From Sulfurimicrobium sp963741495 (GTDB taxonomy: Bacteria > Pseudomonadota > Gammaproteobacteria > Burkholderiales > Sulfuricellaceae): a DNA stretch of 64,000 bases. Under the pieces are notes generated by a model, which was not told the DNA's origin, ran no database searches, and saw nothing but the letters and a program-made list of their open reading frames with translations. Positions 53,872 to 64,000 of this stretch are shown piece by piece (the first letter of the stretch is position 1; each line of letters opens with the position of its first letter). Position numbers and translations under genes: made by a program. The stretch is taken from assembly GCA_963741495.1 (NCBI GenBank), contig CAVUID010000011.1:310001-374000 (forward strand). Reading direction: 5' to 3'.

Positions 53872-53882
53872 GAGGGCTATAC

Positions 53883-53959
<77 letters not shown>

Positions 53960-53966
53960 GAATATT

Positions 53967-54042
53967 GGGGGCATAGCTCAGCTGGGAGAGCACCTGCTTT
54001 GCAAGCAGGGGGTCGTCGGTTCGATCCCGTCTGCCTCCACCA
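53967..54042 (+). tRNA. tRNA-Ala (TGC)
   Basis: A 76-base cloverleaf with acceptor stem GGGGGCA/TGCCTCC (one G-T pair) and encoded CCA; the anticodon loop TTTGCAA contains TGC. It lies 7 bases after tRNA-Ile. Confidence 0.97.
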
Positions 54043-54355
54043 AAATTGAGTCCAAGGTGCGAAGCACATTGGGTGAAAGTAAATGAATACTTATTGGTTG
54101 TGGTGAGAGCCTATAAATAAGGCATCCTTATTTATAGCTTCTTAGGAAGTTATTGGCTGAATTGTTCTTTAAAAAAACGGAAGAAGTAAAGTGATTGAGA
54201 TCTGGAAGATCCACGGCTCTGGCTGTTGATTGGAAAGAAATCAATCAAGGGTAAATGATTGTATCGCGAACATGCGTTTTTAGTCGGACGCATGGGAGCA
54301 AACATGCTTAAGATTTAGAATTACCTGTAATTTTGAACGAGCGGAAGCTGTTTAA
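54043..54355 (+). promoter_or_regulatory. tRNA-Ala to 23S spacer with boxA and processing stem
   Basis: This 313-base spacer holds no gene. A second boxA-like sequence TGTTCTTTAAA lies at 54163-54173. AAAACGGAAGAAGTAA at 54174-54189 is the exact reverse complement of 57293-57308 beyond the 23S gene, forming the 23S processing stem. CCTATAAATAAGG with CCTTATTTATAG near 54110-54137 forms a small hairpin. Confidence 0.8.
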
Positions 54356-57253
<2,898 letters not shown>

Positions 57254-57292
57254 TAAGCGGCTTCACGATGAAGCCAATACAATCAAATACCC

Positions 57293-57308
57293 TTACTTCT
57301 TCCGTTTT
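57293..57308 (+). other. Right arm of the 23S processing stem
   Basis: TTACTTCTTCCGTTTT pairs perfectly (16 base pairs) with 54174-54189, closing the 23S precursor loop for RNase III. Confidence 0.75.
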
Positions 57309-57317
57309 AATACTGAT

Positions 57318-57344
57318 AGCTGAAAGCAGAATTGCTGACAGCTG
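57318..57344. repeat. Short AGCTGAAAGC microrepeat in the 23S-5S spacer
   Basis: AGCTGAAAGC followed after 7 bases by GCTGACAGCT; the arms agree at 8 of 10 positions. The units are the same as those in the 16S-tRNA spacer repeat at 53.8 kb. Confidence 0.6.
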
Positions 57345-57358
57345 TGAGTAACAAGTTA

Positions 57359-57475
57359 TGCTTGGCGGCCATAGCAAGTTGGAACCACCCCTTCCCATTC
57401 CGAACAGGACCGTGAAACGACTTAGCGCCGATGATAGTGTGCACTACGCATGTGAAAGTAGGTCACCGCCAAGCT
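57359..57475 (+). rRNA. rrf: 5S ribosomal RNA
   Basis: About 117 bases beginning TGCTTGGCGGCCATAGC and ending CACCGCCAAGCT; the ends pair to form helix I and the internal CCCCTTCCCATTCCGAAC is the conserved loop C region. Exact ends are within a few bases. Confidence 0.95.
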
Positions 57476-57485
57476 CCTTATAAAG

Positions 57486-57520
57486 AACCCTCTGCTCGAT
57501 TATGGCAGAGGGTTTTTTTT
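57486..57520 (+). terminator. Terminator of the rRNA operon
   Basis: AACCCTCTGC (57486-57495) pairs with GCAGAGGGTT (57505-57514) and is followed by a run of Ts. It ends the rRNA transcript 11 bases after 5S. Confidence 0.95.
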
Positions 57521-57524
57521 TGAG

Positions 57525-57555
57525 TTGCCAGAAGTTGTTGTTTTTTTGCTATAAT
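57525..57555 (+). promoter_or_regulatory. Likely promoter of the rimP-nusA-infB operon
   Basis: TATAAT at 57550-57555 is a perfect -10 box. TTGCCA at 57525-57530 could be the -35, though the 19-base spacer is long. It lies between the rRNA terminator and the rimP leader. Confidence 0.6.
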
Positions 57556-57570
57556 GAACGAAAGTAGAGG

Positions 57571-57597
57571 TGGGCCGCAGGGGCCCATTTTTTATTT
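57571..57597 (+). terminator. Terminator-like hairpin in the rimP leader (possible attenuator)
   Basis: TGGGCC (57571-57576) pairs with GGCCCA (57582-57587) around a 5-base loop and is followed by TTTTTTATTT. It lies between the likely promoter and the rimP start, so it would stop transcription before the operon unless overcome. The operon makes NusA, an elongation factor that acts on such hairpins, so feedback control is plausible. Confidence 0.6.
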
Positions 57598-57608
57598 GTG
57601 GTGAGGTT

Positions 57609-58040
57609 ATGGAATTACATACATTGCTTGAGTCTACGCTAAACGGTCTTGGTTACGAGATGGTTGATTTGGAAATCAGCAATCGTGGCAAATTACTGCG
57701 TTTGTTTATTGATAAGCCGGATGGCATCAATATTGATGACTGCTCGTTAGTCAGTAATCATATATCTCGGCTTCTGGCTGTAGAAATGGATTTTGATTAT
57801 GATCGCCTTGAGGTTTCTTCTCCAGGCTTGGATCGGCCTTTGAAAAAGGTTGCAGATTTTCATCGTTTTTCTGGTGAAACGTCAGCTTTGAAGTTGCGAG
57901 TTCCTTTGCAGGGAAGAAAAAAATTTGAAGGAGTCCTCCAAGGTGTTGAGGATGGACAAATACTGATGGATGTTGATGGCAATATCATGCGATTTGATCT
58001 TGAAAATATAGATAAAGCGAGATTGGTTCCAAAATTTTAA
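57609..58040 (+). CDS. rimP: Ribosome maturation factor RimP
   Basis: A 143-residue RimP needed for 30S maturation. Typical stretches are LHTLLESTLNGLGYEMVDLE, GKLLRLFIDKPDGINIDDC, VSNHISRLL and LEVSSPGLDRPL. Start ATG 57609 has GGTGAGG upstream; a longer in-frame start would lie within the leader hairpin. First gene of rimP-nusA-infB-rbfA-truB. Confidence 0.95.
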   Translation: MELHTLLESTLNGLGYEMVDLEISNRGKLLRLFIDKPDGINIDDCSLVSNHISRLLAVEMDFDYDRLEVSSPGLDRPLKKVADFHRFSGETSALKLRVPLQGRKKFEGVLQGVEDGQILMDVDGNIMRFDLENIDKARLVPKF

Positions 58041-58099
58041 TTTATTAAGAAATATGGCAATTTTTTATATGTCAGGCCGAATGATTGATCGGAGGTTGT

Positions 58100-59572
58100 A
58101 TGAGTCGTGAAGTTTTGCTAGTGGTTGATGCATTGGCGCGTGAGAAAAATGTAGATAAGGAAGTTGTTTTCGGTGCACTTGAACTTGCATTGGCGTCTGC
58201 TACAAAGAAACGCTTTCATGATGATGTCGATGTGCGAGTTTCTATTGATCAAACTTCAGGTGAATATGAGACTTTTCGCCGCTGGGAAGTTATTTCAGAC
58301 GAACTGCTGGAATATCCGGAGCGCCAGATTTCAATTGAAGATGCTGAAAAACAGAAAGTCGATGCTCAAGTTGGTGATTTTATTGAACAAACGCTTGAGC
58401 CTGTTGAGTTCGGCAGGATAGGTGCGCAGGCTGCAAAACAGGTTATTTTACAAAAAATACGTGAAGCTGAACGTGAACAAATTCTTAACGACTTCCTTGC
58501 CCGAAAAGAGCATTTGGTCACTGGTGTAATTAAACGAATGGAAAGAGGAAGCGCGATCATCGAATCGGGGCGTCTTGAGGCCTTTTTGCCACGTGACCAG
58601 ATGATCCCGAAAGAAAATCTTCGCATTGGCGATCGTGTACGCGCTTATTTATTGCGTATAGAACGTGGTGGCCGTGGGCCCCAGTTGATTTTATCCCGCG
58701 TTGTTCCTGAATTTATTGTCAAGCTTTTTGAGCTTGAGGTGCCAGAAATCGAAGAAGGCTTACTCGAAATTCGTGCAGCGGCTCGAGACCCGGGCATGCG
58801 GGCAAAAATTGCCGTCAAATCAAATGATCAACGAATTGACCCTATAGGAACCTGTGTTGGTATGAGAGGCTCCCGGGTTCAGGCTGTTACCGGAGAGCTT
58901 GGTGGTGAACGTGTCGATATCATCTTATGGTCTGCCGATCCGGCTCAATTTGTTATTGGCGCTCTGGCACCGGCCGAAGTTAGCAGTATTGTGGTGGATG
59001 AAGATAAGCATCATATGGATGTGGTTGTCGAAGAAGAACAACTGGCAATGGCGATTGGCCGTAGCGGCCAAAATGTGCGACTTGCTTCGGAGTTGACCGG
59101 TTGGAATCTGAATATCATGACGGTTGAGGAGGCGGAGCAGAAGAGTGAAGAGGAATATAACTCCACTCGGCAGGTCTTCATGCAAAAATTGGATGTGGAT
59201 GAGGAAGTCGCTGATATCTTGATTCAAGAGGGTTTCAGTACTTTGGAAGAAGTCGCTTATGTTCCATTGGCCGAGATGCTTGAAATTGAGGCTTTTGACG
59301 AGAGCACTGTAAATGAGCTACGCAGTCGGGCACGGAATGCATTGTTGACGGATGCGATTGTAAGTGAAGAAAAACTTGAAAATGCTGCGGAAAGTCTTCT
59401 CAAAATGGAGGGGATGGATAATGAAACCGCAGGGGTATTGGCTAGTCAAGGTGTTGTAACACTTGAGGACCTAGCGGATCTTGCCGTGGATGATCTGGTT
59501 GAGATGACCGGTATGGATGATGAACGCGCCAAACAGTTGATTATGATCGCCCGCGCCCCGTGGTTTGCATAA
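58100..59572 (+). CDS. nusA: Transcription termination/antitermination factor NusA
   Basis: A 490-residue RNA polymerase-binding protein. It has an N-terminal domain (from REVLLVVDALAREKNV), an S1 domain (HLVTGVIKRMERGSAIIE), KH domains (IDPIGTCVGMRGSRVQAV and AIGRSGQNVRLASELTGW) and two C-terminal acidic repeats (from VDEEVADILIQEGFSTLEE and from MDNETAGVLASQGVVTLEDL). It also joins the boxA antitermination complex used by the rRNA operon just upstream. GGAGGT precedes ATG 58100. Confidence 0.97.
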   Translation: MSREVLLVVDALAREKNVDKEVVFGALELALASATKKRFHDDVDVRVSIDQTSGEYETFRRWEVISDELLEYPERQISIEDAEKQKVDAQVGDFIEQTLEPVEFGRIGAQAAKQVILQKIREAEREQILNDFLARKEHLVTGVIKRMERGSAIIESGRLEAFLPRDQMIPKENLRIGDRVRAYLLRIERGGRGPQLILSRVVPEFIVKLFELEVPEIEEGLLEIRAAARDPGMRAKIAVKSNDQRIDPIGTCVGMRGSRVQAVTGELGGERVDIILWSADPAQFVIGALAPAEVSSIVVDEDKHHMDVVVEEEQLAMAIGRSGQNVRLASELTGWNLNIMTVEEAEQKSEEEYNSTRQVFMQKLDVDEEVADILIQEGFSTLEEVAYVPLAEMLEIEAFDESTVNELRSRARNALLTDAIVSEEKLENAAESLLKMEGMDNETAGVLASQGVVTLEDLADLAVDDLVEMTGMDDERAKQLIMIARAPWFA

Positions 59573-59596
59573 AGTATAAGAACAGGAGGCCGGAAA

Positions 59597-62344
59597 ATGG
59601 CACAAATTAATGTAACGCAATTCGCTTCTGAGTTGGGTTTGCCTGCGGCAACGTTGTTGGATCAATTGCGCTCCGCTGGGGTAAACAAAAATGCCAGTGA
59701 AGATTTGCTGACTGAGCAGGATAAATCCCAACTGCTTGATTATCTGCGTCGTTCACATGGCGCCAAGGAATCCAAGAGCAAGATCACACTGACGCGGCGA
59801 GAAACAACGGAGATCAAGAAATCCGATAGCTCGGGCAAGGCTCGCACGATTCAGGTTGAGGTCAAGAAGAAGCGTGTTTTTGTTAAACGTGATGCCGTTG
59901 ATGAAGTTGCAGCCGAGTCAACTGACGTATCTCACATTTTGGAAGATACGACTGTGCCTGAGGCGCCTCAGGCAGAAGTTGTTCATTCGTCGCCCGTTTC
60001 TGAACCTCTTCAGCAGCAGGAAATTGTAGAGACAACTGAGGTTGACCATCTGCCAGAAGCTGAGGGAACACAGCTGATGGAGAAGGTAGCTCAACCAGTT
60101 GAGTCAATCCCGGTTGAAGAAACACCAGAGATCAAGGAAACAGTTCAGCCACGAACAATACGTGCTCCGATACTGGATGCAGCGCAAATTGCCAAACGCG
60201 AGGAAGAAGCTCGTCGTCAAGCTGCATTATTTGCTCGACAAAGCGCTGAATTGCGAGAAAAACAGGAGCGTGAGCAAAAGCGTTTGGCTGATGACGTCGC
60301 AGCCAAAGCGGCGACTGCTGCGGCCGCTTCGGCTGCTCAGGCTGTTCTGAGCGAAGGAACTTTGCACAAACCTGCTGTTACTCCTGAAGAGAAAGCCGCC
60401 AAAGCTGAGAAAAAAGGGGCCAAAAAACAGAAAGAGACGACTTGGGCAGACGACAAGAACAAGAAGCGTGGTCTCAGAGTGCGTGGAGATACCGGCAGTC
60501 CAGGAAATTGGCGCGGCGGGCGCAAGGATAAGGCACATCGCCAGCAGTCGGATGTTCAGCATGCTTTTGAGATGCCGACTGAACGTATCGTTCATGAAGT
60601 ACTTGTACCTGAAACTATCACTGTTGCTGCGCTAGCGCAGAAAATGGCTGTAAAAGCAGCAGAAGTCATCAAAACCATGATGAAGATGGGGATGATGGTC
60701 ACTATTAATCAGGTGATCGATCAAGATACGGCGATGATCGTTGTTGAGGAAATGGGCCATGTTGCCAAGCCCGCAGCGTTGGATAACCCCGAAGCATTCC
60801 TGGAAGAGTCGACTGAACATCATGAGGTGGTGCTTGAGCCACGCGCACCCGTTGTCACAGTGATGGGCCACGTTGATCATGGTAAGACCTCCTTACTGGA
60901 CTACATTCGCCGTTCCCGTGTCGCACATGGTGAGGCGGGTGGCATTACTCAACATATTGGTGCTTACCATGTTGAAACACCGAGTGGCATGGTCACCTTT
61001 CTTGATACTCCAGGGCATGAAGCCTTTACGGCATTGCGTGCGCGTGGTGCCAAGGCAACTGACGTGGTTATTCTGGTTGTTGCGGCCGATGATGGGGTTA
61101 TGCCGCAAACGATAGAGGCAATTCATCACGCCAAGGCAGCAGGTGTGCCAATCGTGGTGGCAGTCAACAAGATTGACAAACCTGAGGCTAATCCGGAAAG
61201 GATAAAACAGGAACTGAGCTCACAGGGTGTGGTTCCAGAAGATTGGGGTGGCGATGCCATGTTTGTCGAGGTTTCGGCAAAAACGGGACAAGGCGTTGAT
61301 GCGCTTCTGGAAGGTGTGGCTTTGCAGTCTGAAGTGCTGGAACTAAAAGCTTCTCGCACATCACCAGCCAAGGGCCTGGTTATTGATGCTCGCCTTGACA
61401 AGGGCCGCGGCCCTGTAGCTACGATCATCGTGCAAAGTGGCACGTTGCGGCAGGGGGATATGCTCCTTGCGGGCGCGGTATTTGGCCGTGTGCGTGCGAT
61501 GCTGGATGAGAATGGTGTCCCTGTGAAAGAAGCAGGCCCTTCTATTCCGGTTGAAATTCAGGGCCTATCGGAAGTGCCGATGGCCGGCGAAGAAGCCAAT
61601 GTGATTACCGACGAACGTAAGGCGCGGGAAATCGCCCTATTCCGTCAAGGTAAGTTCCGCGATGTGAAACTGGCCAAGCAGCAGGCTGCCAAGCTTGAAA
61701 ACATGTTTGATCAGATTGGCGAGGGTGAGGTCAAAACACTGCCTCTGATCATCAAGGCAGACGTTCAGGGTTCCTATGAGGCGCTGATTCATTCGCTGCA
61801 AAAACTCTCAACGGCCGAGGTCAAGGTCAACGTCATTCATAGTGGCGTGGGTGCGATCACGGAATCGGATATTAACTTGGCAATCGCATCCAAGGCAGTT
61901 GTGATCGGCTTCAACAGCCGTGCTGATTCAGTGGCACGAAAGCTGATCCAGTCTTCCGGCGTGGATGTGCACTACTACAACATCATTTATGAAGCCGTGG
62001 ATGAGATTAAAGCTGCTTTATCGGGCATGCTGCCGCCGGAGCGCAAAGAGAATGTCATTGGTATGGTCGAAGTGCGCAATGTGTTCCGTATTACCAAAAT
62101 TGGGACGGTTGCGGGCTGTTACGTACTGGATGGCGTCGTGAGACGTGGTGCAACGGTGCGCGTATTGCGCAACGATGTTGTGGTGCATACGGGTGAACTC
62201 GATTCCCTTAAACGCTTCAAGGACGATGTCAAGGAAGTCAAGTCTGGGTATGAATGTGGCCTTTCCCTGAAAAACTTCAATGATATTGAAGTCGGGGATC
62301 AGTTAGAAGTCTACGAAATGGTAGAAGTGGCGCGTACCCTGTAA
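59597..62344 (+). CDS. infB: Translation initiation factor IF-2
   Basis: A 915-residue GTPase that places initiator tRNA on the 30S subunit. Residues 1-50 are the IF2N domain (VTQFASELGLPAATLLDQL), followed by a long charged low-complexity linker with Lys/Ala/Glu runs (about residues 75-310), a second IF2N domain (PETITVAALAQKMAVKAAEV) and the G domain with GHVDHGKTSLLDYIRRS, DTPGHEAFTALRARG and NKIDKPE. Domains II-IV complete the protein. AGGAGG precedes the ATG. Confidence 0.98.
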   Translation: MAQINVTQFASELGLPAATLLDQLRSAGVNKNASEDLLTEQDKSQLLDYLRRSHGAKESKSKITLTRRETTEIKKSDSSGKARTIQVEVKKKRVFVKRDAVDEVAAESTDVSHILEDTTVPEAPQAEVVHSSPVSEPLQQQEIVETTEVDHLPEAEGTQLMEKVAQPVESIPVEETPEIKETVQPRTIRAPILDAAQIAKREEEARRQAALFARQSAELREKQEREQKRLADDVAAKAATAAAASAAQAVLSEGTLHKPAVTPEEKAAKAEKKGAKKQKETTWADDKNKKRGLRVRGDTGSPGNWRGGRKDKAHRQQSDVQHAFEMPTERIVHEVLVPETITVAALAQKMAVKAAEVIKTMMKMGMMVTINQVIDQDTAMIVVEEMGHVAKPAALDNPEAFLEESTEHHEVVLEPRAPVVTVMGHVDHGKTSLLDYIRRSRVAHGEAGGITQHIGAYHVETPSGMVTFLDTPGHEAFTALRARGAKATDVVILVVAADDGVMPQTIEAIHHAKAAGVPIVVAVNKIDKPEANPERIKQELSSQGVVPEDWGGDAMFVEVSAKTGQGVDALLEGVALQSEVLELKASRTSPAKGLVIDARLDKGRGPVATIIVQSGTLRQGDMLLAGAVFGRVRAMLDENGVPVKEAGPSIPVEIQGLSEVPMAGEEANVITDERKAREIALFRQGKFRDVKLAKQQAAKLENMFDQIGEGEVKTLPLIIKADVQGSYEALIHSLQKLSTAEVKVNVIHSGVGAITESDINLAIASKAVVIGFNSRADSVARKLIQSSGVDVHYYNIIYEAVDEIKAALSGMLPPERKENVIGMVEVRNVFRITKIGTVAGCYVLDGVVRRGATVRVLRNDVVVHTGELDSLKRFKDDVKEVKSGYECGLSLKNFNDIEVGDQLEVYEMVEVARTL

Positions 62345-62367
62345 GTCTATTTTGGGAGCCAGAACTT

Positions 62368-62748
62368 ATGCCTAAAGACCATTCACGTCCTCGCCGGGTT
62401 GCCGAACAGATACAGCGTGAACTCGCCGAGCTGATTCAGCTTGAGGTCAAGGATCCGCGCGTTGGCATGGTGACCTTGACGGATGTTGAGGTCACGCCTG
62501 ACTACTCGCATGCGAAGATTTTTTTTACTTTGCTGGGCCAGGGGCATTCTTTGGATGAGACGCTTTTTGGCTTGAATCGGGCGGCGGGCTATTTGCGTAG
62601 CCAGCTTGCTCACCGCATGCGCCTGCGAATCATGCCGCAATTGCATTTTGTCTTCGATAGCTCGGTTGAACGCGGGGTTCATTTGTCGCATCTCATAGAA
62701 GAAGCGGTGGCGCTGGAGGGCGACAAGCCGTCGCAGGAAGATAACTAG
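62368..62748 (+). CDS. rbfA: Ribosome-binding factor A
   Basis: A 126-residue KH-fold cold-shock factor binding the 30S subunit during maturation. Typical parts are RRVAEQIQRELAELIQLEVK, DPRVGMVTLTDVEVTPDYSH and the C-terminal RIMPQLHFVFDSSVERG. GGGAG lies before the ATG. Its TAG overlaps the truB GTG start by one base. Confidence 0.95.
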   Translation: MPKDHSRPRRVAEQIQRELAELIQLEVKDPRVGMVTLTDVEVTPDYSHAKIFFTLLGQGHSLDETLFGLNRAAGYLRSQLAHRMRLRIMPQLHFVFDSSVERGVHLSHLIEEAVALEGDKPSQEDN

Positions 62749-63674
62749 TGCAGTTCAAGCGTATCAAGCGAGCTGTCAGCGGTGTACTGCTGCTCGACAA
62801 GGCGCATGGCATTAGTTCCAATACCGCGCTACAGCAGGTCAAGAGACTTTTTCAAGCCGAGAAAGCCGGTCATACCGGCAATCTTGACCCTATTGCAACG
62901 GGCCTACTGCCCGTGTGTTTTGGTGAGGCCACCAAATTTTCACACTACCTTCTCGATGCCAATAAACGCTACCAGGCACGGTTCAAACTTGGAGCGACCA
63001 CGAATACTGGCGATAGCGAAGGAGAGATTCTCAGCCAGCATCCAGTGACATCTTCCCTCATTGAGGTGGAGAGGGTGCTGAGCGCTTTTATCGGCCCCAT
63101 CAAGCAAATCCCTCCCATGCATTCAGCGCTGAAACATCAGGGCAAAGCCCTATACACTTATGCCAGAGCTGGTGTTGAAATCCACCGTGAGCCGCGAGAT
63201 GTGATTATCTACAGTTTGACTCTGGATGCTCTATCCGGCGATGAATTGAGTGTTACTGTGCATTGCAGCAAGGGAACGTATATTCGCGTACTTGGTGAAG
63301 ATATCGGTGCAGCACTGGGGTGCGGTGCGTATATGATTGCCTTGCGGCGCATTGAATCTGGAAGGTTCAACTTGTCCGATGCGATCAGTTTCCCGCAGCT
63401 GGAATTGATGACGCAAGAACAGCGGGACTCAACCCTTCTCCCCGCTGATTGTCTTCTTGAGGGCTTGCCGAAAGTATCGCTGGATAGCGAAAGTGCTAGT
63501 TATCTTCAGCAGGGTCAATCGGTATGGCAGGCAGGTCAAACTGAGAAAGGGCCTGTCAGTTTGTATGGGCCCGGGCATGTTTTCCTGGGCTTGGGAGAGA
63601 TAACTGATGAAGGTAAAATCGCCCCTAAAAGACTGATTTTGATGGATAAAATTCTAAAGCCGTCAAACGCCTAA
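62748..63674 (+). CDS. truB: tRNA pseudouridine-55 synthase TruB
   Basis: A 308-residue enzyme making pseudouridine at position 55 of tRNA. The catalytic Asp is in GHTGNLDPIATGLLPVCFG; further motifs are KRYQARFKLGATTNTGDSEG, PPMHSALKHQGKALYTYAR and CSKGTYIRVLGEDIG. A C-terminal PUA-like part follows. The start is GTG at 62748, overlapping the rbfA stop, with KRAVSGVLLLDKAHGISSN just after it as in the family. Its stop overlaps that of the convergent 89-residue gene. Confidence 0.96.
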   Translation: MQFKRIKRAVSGVLLLDKAHGISSNTALQQVKRLFQAEKAGHTGNLDPIATGLLPVCFGEATKFSHYLLDANKRYQARFKLGATTNTGDSEGEILSQHPVTSSLIEVERVLSAFIGPIKQIPPMHSALKHQGKALYTYARAGVEIHREPRDVIIYSLTLDALSGDELSVTVHCSKGTYIRVLGEDIGAALGCGAYMIALRRIESGRFNLSDAISFPQLELMTQEQRDSTLLPADCLLEGLPKVSLDSESASYLQQGQSVWQAGQTEKGPVSLYGPGHVFLGLGEITDEGKIAPKRLILMDKILKPSNA

Positions 63675-63940
63675 TTATTCAGGTTCTTGACGAGTGGGTT
63701 TTCCCAGATCGCTTGACCCGTTTGAGGCGTCTTGTCTCTTTGCATGTCCTCATACAAGTTATTGAGGAACATGATTTCAGCCATGATTTCACTGCTAAAC
63801 CCCTGCCGGTCGCCGCGATCATCAATCAGTAAATGACTCAGGAATGCGGAAACACTTTCATGTCCCCAAAGCATGGTAATCTTTTCCACGATACGGGGAA
63901 AATTCTTTTCTATTTCAGATAGGTATGTGGAATCAGGCAT
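63671..63940 (-). CDS. Small conserved-looking hypothetical protein
   Basis: An 89-residue acidic, helical protein with no signal peptide, membrane segment or cysteine. It reads MPDSTYLSEIEKNFPRIVEK, then a middle with DDRGDRQGFSSEIMAEIMFL. The ribosome binding site GAGGAG lies 9 bases before the ATG, which supports expression. I do not recognise a family. It converges on truB and the stop codons overlap (CTAA). The remaining 60 bases of the window to its right are its upstream region. Confidence 0.65.
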   Translation of the reverse strand: MPDSTYLSEIEKNFPRIVEKITMLWGHESVSAFLSHLLIDDRGDRQGFSSEIMAEIMFLNNLYEDMQRDKTPQTGQAIWENPLVKNLNN

Positions 63941-64000
63941 TCTTATTCTCCTCGAGGGGCGTTTTGATTATTTAAGCACGTTTCCAACTTGAATGAAAAG

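Overview
The window is a chromosomal stretch of a betaproteobacterium. The 16S gene, the algU-rseABC-mucD block, the lepA-lepB-rnc-era and rimP-nusA-infB-rbfA-truB orders and the PP0621-pilS-pilR order all fit the Nitrosomonadales, near the sulfur or iron oxidisers of the Sulfuricellaceae and Gallionellaceae. That family-level placement is a guess from general familiarity, not from a search. A large inorganic-carbon uptake cluster suggests autotrophic growth, although no Calvin-cycle gene is present in the window.

Layout. 1-8 kb: a partial secreted cyclophilin, arfB, a thioredoxin, an Atm1-type ABC exporter, then a type IV pilus set (an unrecognised protein, pilU, a PilB/GspE-type ATPase, a short FimV-like protein). 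8-13 kb: lepA, lepB, a DUF4845 gene, rnc and era. 13-26.6 kb, all on the minus strand: an island with the DUF2309 protein DabA, four complex I-like antiporter subunits, two SulP transporters and a 59-residue protein that looks like a cut-down gamma carbonic anhydrase. 26.7-29 kb: chromate resistance genes chrB and chrA on the plus strand. 29-36 kb: a small PP0621-type protein, pilS and pilR, then a TonB-dependent receptor and nadB on the other strand. 36-40 kb: rpoE/algU, rseA, rseB, rseC, mucD. 40-44 kb: rsgA, an outer-membrane barrel protein, a lipoprotein, a monoheme cytochrome, an M48 protease and orn. 44-52 kb: carbohydrate genes glgP, glgA, gnd and zwf, with a DsrE-like protein. 51.8-57.5 kb: initiator tRNA, then a complete rRNA operon (16S, tRNA-Ile, tRNA-Ala, 23S, 5S) with promoter, boxA sites, processing stems and terminator. 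57.6-63.7 kb: rimP, nusA, infB, rbfA and truB behind a leader hairpin, and a small convergent gene.

The most interesting region is the carbon island. DabA carries the Cys, Asp, His and Cys expected of the vectorial carbonic-anhydrase-like subunit. It is encoded with four antiporter-like membrane proteins, where the described two-gene DAB systems have one, and next to two SulP transporters with STAS domains. One SulP has an extra stretch of about 130 residues predicted to be coiled coil; the other is translationally coupled to the 59-residue protein.

Two other patterns stand out. First, six conserved genes between 10.7 and 30.9 kb are broken by eight single-base insertions, every one of which needs a +1 shift to restore the frame. 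Second, several intergenic gaps, including two rRNA spacers, hold short direct repeats of 7-9 bases arranged as inverted arms. No insertion sequence, prophage, integron or CRISPR array was seen.
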